In this document: piece by piece, positions 7,560-15,438 of the stretch | Numbering within the stretch: the stretch's first letter is position 1 | Layout: each line of letters starts with the position of its first letter | Assembly: GCA_005954745.1 (NCBI GenBank) | Contig: CP040678.1 | Location: forward strand, 372,001 to 436,000 | DNA length: 64,000 nucleotides | Source of the DNA: Halostella pelagica | GTDB taxonomy: Archaea > Halobacteriota > Halobacteria > Halobacteriales > Natronoarchaeaceae | Direction: 5' to 3' | Notes under the pieces: generated by a model | Database searches by the model: none | Told to the model about the DNA's origin: nothing | What the model saw: only the letters and a program-made list of their open reading frames with translations | Translations under genes and position numbers: made by a program

Positions 7560-8675
7560 TCAATCCCCTGTTTCAGGGTCTCGCGCGGGTTCCGCTCCGA
7601 ACTGCTCGACGACACCGCGGTAGATCCGGTAACAGCGATCCAGCGCCTCGACGGAGACGCTCTCGTCTTCCGTGTGCGCCTCACCCGGTTCGGCGGGACC
7701 GCAGACGACGCACTCGACGCCAGCTTGCGAGAGCCATCCCGCGTCGGTCGCGTGCGGTTTGACGACCCCGTCCGGCGTCTTGCTCTGGGACTCCCGGGCG
7801 GCCGCCAGCGCCCGGTCGACGAACCGTTCGTCGGCACAGCGCATCGGCGGCAGGTCCTGGTCTACCGTCCACTCGACGCCGTCGAGCGCTTCGACGCGCT
7901 CCAGGGGCGCTCGCTCGCCCGGCACGGTTCGCTCGTCCACGGTGACCTCGCAGGTCTCCGGAACGACGTTCCACGCCGTTCCGCCGTCTATCTCCGTGAC
8001 GACGACGCTTCCCTCGACGCGCTCGCCGGCGATATCGACCGCTGGTGCGTCCATCTCTTTGACCACGTCGACGGCGTCGCAGGAACGGTAGACGGCGTTT
8101 ACTCCCGCCTCGGCCTCGCTTGCGTGGGCCGCCTCCCCCCGAGCCGTGATCGTGGACCCCCGGCGGCCCTTGTGCGCGATGGCCACGTCGGTCACGTCCG
8201 GCGCGGAGTAGCCCGTCGACCCCTCGCCGACGATAGCGTAGTCCGGTGCGAACCCCTCGCCGATGGCGTGGCGCGCGCCCTCGCCGCCGATTTCCTCGCC
8301 GACGAAACTGGCGAAGACGAGTTCGAGGCCGTCGGGCGGGTCCGCGTCGCGGAACGCGCACATCGCCGCCGCGACCGCGCCCTTCATGTCCGCCGCGCCG
8401 CGGCCGTACAACCGGCCGTCGCGTTCCTCGACGACGTACGACCCGTCCTCGGCAACCTGATCGTCGTCCGGCGGCACCACGTCGTGGTGTCCTATCAGCG
8501 CCAGCGACGCGTCGCCCGCTCCCTTCCGGGCGATCACGTTGCCGGCGTCGTCGCGGCGCACGTCCGCGTCGGTCTCCTCGCGGAGCCAGTCCTCGATGGC
8601 GTCGCCGGCGGCCGTCTCGTCCTCGTGAGACGGGACCGCGACGAGACCGCGCGTCAGGTCCATGACCTCGTCCAT
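7560..8675 (-). CDS. M20-family peptidase/deacylase (ArgE/DapE type)
   Basis: 371 residues. Metal ligands are visible: H63-x-D65 in IGHHDVVP, D96 in GRGAADMKG, and the Glu pair E127/E128 in SFVGEEIGGEG. M20 enzymes hydrolyse N-acyl amino acids or dipeptides. The N-terminal sequence LVAVPSHEDETAAGD recurs almost exactly in a truncated fragment 1.4 kb upstream, so the start region has been duplicated. Which substrate (acetylornithine, succinyl-DAP or a dipeptide) cannot be read from sequence. Confidence 0.88.
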   Translation of the reverse strand: MDEVMDLTRGLVAVPSHEDETAAGDAIEDWLREETDADVRRDDAGNVIARKGAGDASLALIGHHDVVPPDDDQVAEDGSYVVEERDGRLYGRGAADMKGAVAAAMCAFRDADPPDGLELVFASFVGEEIGGEGARHAIGEGFAPDYAIVGEGSTGYSAPDVTDVAIAHKGRRGSTITARGEAAHASEAEAGVNAVYRSCDAVDVVKEMDAPAVDIAGERVEGSVVVTEIDGGTAWNVVPETCEVTVDERTVPGERAPLERVEALDGVEWTVDQDLPPMRCADERFVDRALAAARESQSKTPDGVVKPHATDAGWLSQAGVECVVCGPAEPGEAHTEDESVSVEALDRCYRIYRGVVEQFGAEPARDPETGD

Positions 8676-8717
8676 GGCCGTGTACTCGGTCGGACGCGGA
8701 ATGAGGGCTTCGCTCCC

Positions 8718-9995
8718 CTACGTCGCCCGCTCTCTCGCCAGCGCGCGCAGGCGTTCGACCCGGTCGTCGGTCTCCGGGTGCGCGACTGCGCCGACGGGGA
8801 CCGTACGGAGCAGTCGCTCTATCCACGGGCGCTCCGCGGCGACGTACTCGCGGATCGGCCCGACCTCGGTCTCGTCGCCGATCCCGCCCGGGAGCAGGCA
8901 CAGTTCTCCGAGTGCGCCCGCGCGCCGGTAATCCTCCTCGGGTCGGTCGCCCGGCGAGAGCGCCGCGAGCGCGCTCGCAAGCGCCGCAGGGTCACCCGTG
9001 ATCCGCGCCGCCGCGCGGTCGGCGGCGAACTCCCGATACCGCGCGAGGACCCGAGGAACCGGTCCCAGCAGGACGTAGTAGACCACCGCGGCGGCGAGCA
9101 GCGGGACGGCGAAGAGGGCGAGCAGGAGGAGGACGGTTCCAACGGCGATGATGCCGTCGAACACGGTTCCTGCGACGCCAAGCACCGCTGCGACGACCGG
9201 GTCACCGATTGCCGGAGGAACGACCCGTCCGGGACTGACGAGCGGAAGTGGGTGGGTCACGGCGTCGTAGACCGTCGTGAGAGCGCGATAGACCAGCAGT
9301 CCCAGCGTGCCTATCGTCACGAGCACCGTCCCGGACATGGTCACGACGAAGCAGGTCACGCCGGTCCAGAAGATCGCTCGGTCGAGTGCGACGCCGGCGG
9401 TGCGGGCGAGTCGCACCGGCGCGACGGCCATCGTCATCACCGTCGCGTCCCGGTTGGCCACGTGCGCGAGTTCGTGGGCCAGCACCGCGTCGAGTTCGTC
9501 GCCGTCGAGCGCCTCCAACAGCGGGCGTGTGACGACCACCGTCGCGTTCCCCTTCCGGCCGACGGTGTAGCTGTTGGGTCGCGGCCTGTCGGCGACCACT
9601 ACGTCAGGGGCCGGCACGCCGACCTGCTTCGCGAGTCGCGTGAGCCGTGCCCGCAGGTCACGGCGGGCCGTCGCCGACTGATCGGTCGCACGCGTCCCGA
9701 GCGGCCGTCGGCTGACGTACTCGTACTGGGCGAGCATGAACGCCGCTGTCAGGGGGATCACTGCGGGCAACCGCCAGAAGGGCGTCTCCCGCAGGAACGC
9801 CACGAACCGGACACCGTGGGGACCGACGCTCGTCCAGTCAGGGACGACGAGCAGTGCGACGATCACCGTTTCGAGAAAGAACGCGACGAGTTCGAGCACG
9901 AGCATCACGAACGCGAGGTTCGCGACGCAGACGAGGACGGCGGCGACCGCGGTCCGGAATCGGAGACCGGCGGATCCGGAGTGCAAGCGGCGCAT
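8718..9995 (-). CDS. M48 membrane zinc protease, HtpX-like
   Basis: 425 residues. Two N-terminal membrane helices (about residues 15-50 and 75-90), then the zinc site H174-E-L-A-H178 in VLAHELAHVANRD, followed by two or three hydrophobic segments (about 195-300) and a third-ligand region YREFAADRAAARITGDP. M48B proteases such as HtpX degrade misfolded membrane proteins. The C-terminal end RVERLRAL is typical of the family. It lies 42 nt upstream of the M20 gene on the same strand, so co-transcription is possible. Confidence 0.88.
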   Translation of the reverse strand: MRRLHSGSAGLRFRTAVAAVLVCVANLAFVMLVLELVAFFLETVIVALLVVPDWTSVGPHGVRFVAFLRETPFWRLPAVIPLTAAFMLAQYEYVSRRPLGTRATDQSATARRDLRARLTRLAKQVGVPAPDVVVADRPRPNSYTVGRKGNATVVVTRPLLEALDGDELDAVLAHELAHVANRDATVMTMAVAPVRLARTAGVALDRAIFWTGVTCFVVTMSGTVLVTIGTLGLLVYRALTTVYDAVTHPLPLVSPGRVVPPAIGDPVVAAVLGVAGTVFDGIIAVGTVLLLLALFAVPLLAAAVVYYVLLGPVPRVLARYREFAADRAAARITGDPAALASALAALSPGDRPEEDYRRAGALGELCLLPGGIGDETEVGPIREYVAAERPWIERLLRTVPVGAVAHPETDDRVERLRALARERAT

Positions 9996-10088
9996 GCGGC
10001 CGGCTTCGAACGATCTCCACTAAAACCTTCCCCGCCTCTGACGGCGACTCCGCGTTCGCCGTCGCCCGCTCTCGGAGCCGTACATCTC

Positions 10089-10184
10089 TCACCCCGCGTC
10101 GACGGCGTCGCCGGCTGCCGTCTCGTCCTCGTGGCTCGGTATCGACACGAGTTCGCGGAGTTCTCTCACGGTGTCTTGTTCGAG
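10089..10184 (-). pseudogene. truncated N-terminal fragment of an M20 peptidase gene
   Basis: About 31 codons reading RELRELVSIPSHEDETAAGD, then a stop. This aligns with the N-terminus of the intact M20 gene (RGLVAVPSHEDETAAGD) 1.4 kb downstream on the same strand, and the DNA is also similar. The rest of the gene is missing and no start codon is present, because a MITE-like element abuts the 5' end. I read it as the remains of a duplicated or deleted second M20 gene. Confidence 0.7.
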
Positions 10185-10202
10185 CGGCCGGCACAAGAAG
10201 CT

Positions 10203-10282
10203 ACAGTAGCGCGTCCAAGTCATCACACGCTGGGTCGTAGAACATGTGCGATCAGATGTGTAACAGTTACAAGCGCTACTGT
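10203..10282. repeat. MITE-like element, family 1 copy B (80 bp)
   Basis: Same length and structure as copy A at 5.4 kb. Terminal sequences are ACAGTAGCGC on the left and GCGCTACTGT on the right, imperfectly inverted. Shared blocks with copy A include CAAGTCATCACACG and TGCGATC-n-GATGTGTA. It lies just upstream of the truncated M20 fragment, so its insertion may have taken part in breaking that gene. Confidence 0.7.
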
Positions 10283-10324
10283 ACACCGTCGGCTGTAAGC
10301 CGTTGAACGATTTCGCTACCGCGG

Positions 10325-10702
10325 TCAGGTCTCTGACGCGGTAACCCAGTCGCGGCCGTCGATACGGCCCGCGGCAGTGTAGTCCTCGTGGGAGGAGTCT
10401 TCGAGAACGTCCGTGAACGTGGGCATCGCGTTGCTGAGTGGGGCGATCGACGCCTCTTCGGTCTCGGTTTCGAGCACGTCGCCGTCCTGACGAACAGCAC
10501 CGGCGATAGTTGGCTCGCCGATCGCGTCCCCGTTGTTTTCGACGCGAACGCTGACCTCGACGGCATTGGAGTCTGTTACGGACGTTTCGACGCTGGTAAC
10601 CTCCAGATCGCTCTGTTCGCCGGTGGTACAGCCGGCGAGGGCAGTCGGAAATGCAGCCGCGCCGACTACCGTTAGCAGTTCTCGGCGGTTCATATTATTC
10701 AT
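10325..10702 (-). CDS. Tat-exported lipoprotein with FxLyD-like domain
   Basis: 125 residues. The N-terminus has a twin-arginine motif (MNRRELL), a hydrophobic stretch and a lipobox LAGC, so the mature protein is a lipid-anchored surface protein exported folded by Tat. The rest is a single beta-rich domain (VTSVETSVTDSNAVEVSVRV, then VENNGDAIGEP) like the FxLyD or 'conserved extension' domains of haloarchaeal lipoproteins. Two nearby Met codons (MNNMNRR) could serve as start. Ligand and partner unknown. Confidence 0.75.
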   Translation of the reverse strand: MNNMNRRELLTVVGAAAFPTALAGCTTGEQSDLEVTSVETSVTDSNAVEVSVRVENNGDAIGEPTIAGAVRQDGDVLETETEEASIAPLSNAMPTFTDVLEDSSHEDYTAAGRIDGRDWVTASET

Positions 10703-10741
10703 ACGTCTATCATTCTACTACGTCCCATGGGTGGGAAATTA

Positions 10742-11434
10742 TCACGGATCGACGCTATCGTACGCGGCAAGATTGCTAACCGTTGCGGTCTTTGTCGTCT
10801 TGAATACTGTTCCCGAGACCCCACAGGGGCACTGTCCATTGATGTAATCGAGATATCCCCATTCGAATCGCGACCGCGTCTCGATATAGCGAGTGTAGCC
10901 CGCGGCGGAGCCGTTCTCGACTTTGAAACTGGCCGCGGCGACGTTAGTGGTGTGGTCCGGGAAATACTGATTTTCGCTGTCGTCCTGTTCGTGATCGCTG
11001 AGGGGCAGATCCCAATAGTACCGTTCTTGATCACCATTGTAGTCATCATTGTAACTTACATCGATATTTTCGGCGTTGCTACTGAGCGCATATCCAATAC
11101 CGTGGTGGCGACGCTACCGTAAACCCCGGATGCAGCGTTCACGATCTCAAAGACACGTCCTATGATGCCATCGTCCAGGTCCGAGTCATTGTCCCTCGTC
11201 GTTCGGCTGTAATTTCTCTAGGGACGCTGATGAGACGTCCACGTCAACACCGGCGAAAGCCACCGTCGCGCCAGCGACGCATGGCTCTCGCCGCATCGAG
11301 GGATCTCAAAAGACAAACACACGCCGTATCTCAGAGCGTTCCAACTTCGTTACCGAATCCTTCGCAAACCAGGATGAGAAACTCTCATAGAAATCGTTCA
11401 ATCCATCCTCTGACTCACCAACAACGTGCTTCAT
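10742..11434 (-). pseudogene. decayed gene of unknown family, three frameshifts
   Basis: Translation runs through four segments in changing frames. It begins MKHVVGESEDGLNDFYESF..., then shifts near 11.31 kb into a hydrophobic stretch VAGATVAFAGVDVDVSSASL, then near 11.2 kb into DNDSDLDDGIIGRVFEIVNA, then near 11.09 kb into GYALSSNAENIDVSYNDDY, and ends at INGQCPCGVSGTVFK...SVDP. Each segment has acidic haloarchaeal composition. The frame joins coincide with in-frame stops, so no full protein can be made. It looks like a former exported or membrane-attached protein; no family recognised. Confidence 0.7.
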
Positions 11435-11729
11435 ATGTGATTAATATATTATATAAATTAAATTATATATGTGGCTGATTTCACTGCTAACAGTCCCTTA
11501 TCCAGGGCAAGAAGTTCGAAAACAGAAAATTCCCAATCCCGTATCTTGACTGGGCCGAAGTGGATGCTTTTTGGAATGCAAAAAGTATCGTGGGTGGTTC
11601 TCTACACACTTCAAGCATCTGTATATCACTTAGTTTAATTAAAAATCCATTATGGTATTCTTCTATGGAATACTATTAAGCAAAGATAGCAGTAAATTTA
11701 ATAACAATGACTTACCAAATATAGTTTGC
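11435..11729. other. AT-rich intergenic region at edge of island
   Basis: About 300 bp of strongly AT-rich DNA, including a run of TTAATATAT/ATATAAATTAAATTATATAT type sequence near 11440-11470, in sharp contrast with the surrounding GC-rich genome. No convincing gene is seen. It separates the decayed minus-strand gene from the plus-strand protease operon and probably contains promoters for both. Confidence 0.55.
11697..11703 (+). promoter_or_regulatory. TATA-like box for the metzincin gene
   Basis: TTTAATA centred about 30 nt before the ATG at 11730, which would give a leaderless transcript. This is the main reason for preferring that start over an in-frame ATG 78 nt earlier. Confidence 0.4.
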
Positions 11730-12407
11730 ATGGCACGTGCAGATATAGCCGTCTTCCTGACAGAAGAGGCATACAACACAGATTCAATAATGGACGAAAA
11801 GGTCAAAAAGTACCTCTCAGACGCATTCGAAAGCGTTTCATACGACATCGGGCTCGTCAACACCACCCACAATCCCGACCCTCCCACTGAAGACGCGTCG
11901 GACAACACTCCAATAACCGACACAGTTTGTGGAAATGATGAAAGAGACTACAATGACTTACTTGAATGGTGGTATGACTATCACAGATGTAACGTCCTCC
12001 CAGATGCTGCAGACAGTAATATCCTGATCACCGACGGGACAAACCTCGCTGGCGAAGGATACGTAGGCGGCCAAATGGCCGTCGCGTCTGGACATCAGAT
12101 CAAAAACATTGATTTTGATGACCCAGTCCCGAATCGAGCAACTGGAACCAAGCATTTCGCCATGACCACAGCTATCCACGAGATTGGGCATAACCTCGGC
12201 TGCGTCCATAAGGATGGCTACCACGAGATCGTGAACAATAACACCGAGTACAACCAGACGCTCCTGATGCACGATTACTCAGAGAAACACCATCACAGCG
12301 ATAACAACTGTAATAATTACCTTGAGAACGTGGAGGATTCGATGGACAAGTACGTCAAATACGCCTTCTCTGACTGCGCGGAAAGCTCCATGGACATTTC
12401 AGCATGA
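11730..12407 (+). CDS. metzincin-like zinc protease, unknown subfamily
   Basis: 225 residues from the preferred ATG (MARADIAVFLTEE). The zinc signature HEIGHNLGCVH (H150, E151, H154, G157, H160) is the metzincin HExxHxxGxxH, and Met180 in LLMHDYS could be the Met-turn. No signal peptide is visible. Codon use is AT-richer than in neighbours and Asn is frequent, which suggests recent acquisition. Its stop overlaps the start of the next gene by 4 nt (ATGA), so the two are coupled. An in-frame ATG at 11652 would add 26 residues of doubtful coding character. Confidence 0.75.
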   Translation: MARADIAVFLTEEAYNTDSIMDEKVKKYLSDAFESVSYDIGLVNTTHNPDPPTEDASDNTPITDTVCGNDERDYNDLLEWWYDYHRCNVLPDAADSNILITDGTNLAGEGYVGGQMAVASGHQIKNIDFDDPVPNRATGTKHFAMTTAIHEIGHNLGCVHKDGYHEIVNNNTEYNQTLLMHDYSEKHHHSDNNCNNYLENVEDSMDKYVKYAFSDCAESSMDISA

Positions 12408-13009
12408 CACGAGATAATCCCAATCCGGGCCACACGCACCGTCGAACAATCCTCCAGGCCCTCGGCGGCCTTACCGTCACCGGTGCACTCGCCAGCACGA
12501 GTGCAGCATCGAGCGGAACGTCCACTGACCAGATCGGCTTTGAAGAGATGGATGCAGAATCCAAAACCATCTTCAAACAACTCCTGTCAGGTAAGGATGT
12601 GACCAAACAGGGGAGTCAGCTTCCCACCGACCTCCTCCTCTATGATCAAGTCCGCTACGACCAATCCGTCTACCGAATCCAACGCGTGTACAGCAAGGAG
12701 TCAAGGTATCACGTCACATTCGATAAGACGTCACGTGACGCCGTTGCAGAACAGGTGAACAATCAAATCGGCGCCACCGCTGACACCGCCGAACAGCATA
12801 TCAAAGCCGAAGGAAAGATCACCAAACGGGACCTCTCTACACCCGCGAAACAATCGCTTACGCTTGAACGGGACAGAACCAGCGTGAAGGAGCTCCCCTC
12901 AGAATTCATCGAGAACACCTTCCTCGAAGTCAACGAGACGATATACCGAATCCTCGCGGGGCACGCTGATGTCGCCGTGGTGACCTTCGCAGCTATCAAC
13001 AACCAGTAA
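12404..13009 (+). CDS. Tat-signal protein of unknown function
   Basis: 201 residues. The N-terminus carries a twin arginine (HRRTILQALGG) and a hydrophobic region ending ALASTSAASS, with no lipobox, so export as a soluble folded protein is likely. The body begins FEEMDAESKTIFKQLL and continues LLLYDQVRYDQSVYRIQRV, a pattern I have seen in small haloarchaeal domains of unknown role. Coupled to the metzincin gene, so it may be substrate, inhibitor or partner of that protease; this is inference from the overlap alone. Confidence 0.7.
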   Translation: MTRDNPNPGHTHRRTILQALGGLTVTGALASTSAASSGTSTDQIGFEEMDAESKTIFKQLLSGKDVTKQGSQLPTDLLLYDQVRYDQSVYRIQRVYSKESRYHVTFDKTSRDAVAEQVNNQIGATADTAEQHIKAEGKITKRDLSTPAKQSLTLERDRTSVKELPSEFIENTFLEVNETIYRILAGHADVAVVTFAAINNQ

Positions 13010-13071
13010 CGCAGATAAAAACATTTTTCAGCAATCATAGAATTTAACACTTACGAAATCAAAATCGACAT

Positions 13072-13554
13072 ATGCAGAACCGATACATCACGATAACGGT
13101 CCTGATGTGTTTGCTGGTTTCCGGGTGTCTCGTCAGTCCACAACCCCCCGCTGAATCGCCAACTACAGAACCAACCACGATGGCCGTCGATTATCCTGAC
13201 GTACCAGAATCAGACTCGAACAGCTCGCTACTGAACTTCTCGAAAGCAAACGAGCGTGCGCTGGCGACTGAACGGGCTCGAAACTCCACGTCCGGGGAGA
13301 TTCAAGCAGTAACGATCAGCATCAACAACGCTACGATCAGTGAACGGTCGGCGAATGGGACCGTCGTTCACCTGGAGTACAACGTCGGGCTTCGTGTTGA
13401 ATCGAACACCGGCGAAGTCTCGTCAGCTGATACCCAATACACGGTGAACTACTACGTGGCCAACGACAAGGAAGTCCATCGGGCAAGTACGAAAGGCCTC
13501 CACCGGCCAGGCCCTAACCCACGGACGAACGGGACGACCGTCACCGCAATTTAA
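13072..13554 (+). CDS. lipoprotein, unknown
   Basis: 160 residues. A Sec-type lipoprotein signal (TVLMCLLVSGC, lipobox LVSGC with Cys at residue 19) is followed by a Pro/Thr-rich linker and one beta-rich domain with several N-glycosylation sequons (NSS, NST, NAT, NGT). It follows the Tat-exported gene by 62 nt on the same strand and may belong to the same transcription unit. It would sit on the outer face of the membrane. No family recognised. Confidence 0.7.
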   Translation: MQNRYITITVLMCLLVSGCLVSPQPPAESPTTEPTTMAVDYPDVPESDSNSSLLNFSKANERALATERARNSTSGEIQAVTISINNATISERSANGTVVHLEYNVGLRVESNTGEVSSADTQYTVNYYVANDKEVHRASTKGLHRPGPNPRTNGTTVTAI

Positions 13555-13606
13555 CTCGTTTTCCCGGGCCAAGATAGACACGTCGGGCGGCCCGGGCGTA
13601 CCCGTA

Positions 13607-15238
13607 TCAGACCCGCTCGTACACCGGCTCCTGTTCGTCGATGGTTTCAGTCGACAGTTTCTCGACCGCCTTGGCGACGTGTCGCGCGCTTGCCGCTTGC
13701 TCCTCGCTCGCGCTCGCGACCGACTCTGCCTCAGTGGCGACCGCATCCGCGGCGTCCGCGAGGTCTTCGACCGTCTCCGAGAGCGCGGTAACGCTGCGGG
13801 CCTGCTGGTCGGCCGCCGCCGCGACCTCCTCCATACCGGCCGCGGAGTCCGCAACGATGTCCTCCAGGTCTTCGATGGAGTCGACAGCGGCCGCGACCTG
13901 TTCGCGTCCCGCCCCAACCCGCTCGTTTGCCGTCTCGATGGCAGTACGCGACTCCGTTGCTCCCACACGCACAGACTCGGCGGCGTCACTGACCGCTTCG
14001 AGGTCCTCCCGCGTCTGCGAAACGAACGTCTCCAGTTCTCCGGCGATGGTCTCTGCCGTTCCGTCTCCGGACGCGCGTTTGGCCTCCACCTTCGCGTTCG
14101 TCGCCAGCACTGCGGTCCGGTCGACGACGCTGTCGACGCTGTCGACGACGTCCTCGATATCCTTCGCGCGCTCTTCGACGGTCTCCGCCGCATTCAGTAA
14201 CTGCTCGGTCGTCTCTTCGACGGTCTCTAGCGCCTCTAACGCCCGCTCACCGGCGTCGACGCCGTCGGCAGCCACGTCGACCGCGCCCTCGCTCGTCTCC
14301 CGGACGTCGGCCGCGACTGACGCGACTTCTTCCGCGGCCGCGCTGACCTCCTCTAGGTCCGCGGCGGCATCGTTCACGCCGTCCGCCTGGTTCTCGGCGT
14401 GGTCGTAGATAGTCGATGCGCTCTCGGCGACCGAGGCGGACGACTGTTGTAACTGGAGGACCGGCGGTTGAACGTCGTTCTCGACCTCGCTGCCGAGCGC
14501 GCGCTGCTCTTCGAGTGCGCGCTCCAGTCGCTGGTTGTACGACTCGACGTACGTGTCGCTGGCCACCTGGAGGTCGAGGTTCAGGATGCGCAACACGGCG
14601 AGTACGTCCTCCATCCCGTCGTGTATCGCGTCGCGCACCGTCTCCTCCAGCGAGGCGTCCAACCCGTCGTCGCCGTTGCTCTCGCCGCTGATATCGCGGA
14701 GCGCCCCGACGACCCGGTCCAGTCCGCCGTCGGTTTCCTCGCGCTCTGTGGCCCACTCTTCGATCGCTTCGACGACCTGCGTCTGGACGCGCTCGTCGAC
14801 TCGCGAGAGTATGAGATCGTAGTACAGGCCGTACTGCCCCACGTAATGCTTGAGAGGCATGTCGAGTATCTCGTGGAGTTTCCCGATGCGCGCCCGGTTC
14901 GTGAAGTAGTCCTCGTCGTACTCGCCGCTCGCCAGCGACACCAGGTACGCCTTCTGGGTGCGCTTGAGGTCCTCGACGCCTTTCGGTGACCGCTCGAAGA
15001 TCGCCGTGGTCTGGTCGTACTCGGTCAGATTGTCGTAGAAGGCGTCCGCGATGGCGTCCTGATTCTCCCGGAGCAACGGTTCGAGGTCCGAGAGGCGCGC
15101 TACGTCTTCGTCGTCGAATCCGATGAACTCCTTTCGCCACCTGATCTCCTCCTCGTCCAGCCCGATCTGGTCCGTGAGCCCTGCCGATTGAACGAACCGA
15201 TTCAGTCCACCTAATCCGAACTCCTTCGACGGGTCCAT
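13607..15238 (-). CDS. hemAT: HemAT globin-coupled aerotaxis transducer
   Basis: 543 residues, no membrane segments. Residues about 30-185 form a protoglobin sensor, with the likely proximal haem ligand His122 in RIGKLHEILDMPLKHY. The C-terminal half is a coiled-coil methyl-accepting signalling domain rich in Ala/Glu, with hairpin-tip residues around AVVDRTAVLATNAKVEAKRA. In Halobacterium HemAT binds O2 and drives aerophobic movement through CheA. No che or fla genes are present in this window, so it must signal to a remote cluster. Confidence 0.92.
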   Translation of the reverse strand: MDPSKEFGLGGLNRFVQSAGLTDQIGLDEEEIRWRKEFIGFDDEDVARLSDLEPLLRENQDAIADAFYDNLTEYDQTTAIFERSPKGVEDLKRTQKAYLVSLASGEYDEDYFTNRARIGKLHEILDMPLKHYVGQYGLYYDLILSRVDERVQTQVVEAIEEWATEREETDGGLDRVVGALRDISGESNGDDGLDASLEETVRDAIHDGMEDVLAVLRILNLDLQVASDTYVESYNQRLERALEEQRALGSEVENDVQPPVLQLQQSSASVAESASTIYDHAENQADGVNDAAADLEEVSAAAEEVASVAADVRETSEGAVDVAADGVDAGERALEALETVEETTEQLLNAAETVEERAKDIEDVVDSVDSVVDRTAVLATNAKVEAKRASGDGTAETIAGELETFVSQTREDLEAVSDAAESVRVGATESRTAIETANERVGAGREQVAAAVDSIEDLEDIVADSAAGMEEVAAAADQQARSVTALSETVEDLADAADAVATEAESVASASEEQAASARHVAKAVEKLSTETIDEQEPVYERV

Positions 15239-15438
15239 GACAGCGTGAAATCAGTTCGAGTACGAAAATGTTCGACGGCGTTCCCAAAAAGTGAGAACGA
15301 GGTGACAGTATACCTGTACCGCCTATCGCCGCTCTTCGAACTGATGCTATACTGCTTTCGTAGCGCGACCGCCTTGGCGTACCAACACGCCGCTACGGGT
15401 CCGTGCCCTTATGAACCACGGCGACCGTATTTACTCTC

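Noticed and set aside
7347-10298. 983-codon plus-strand frame
   Set aside because: It lies opposite the M20 and M48 genes and is Arg/His-rich with no haloarchaeal acidic bias; it is a codon-bias shadow.
10727-11122. 131-codon plus-strand frame with hydrophobic C-terminus
   Set aside because: It covers the decayed minus-strand gene; the minus segments have better composition and continuity across frames.
11652-11729. N-terminal extension of the metzincin gene
   Set aside because: Twenty-six residues rich in Asn/Phe without clear coding character; a TATA-like box supports the later ATG. It remains possible.
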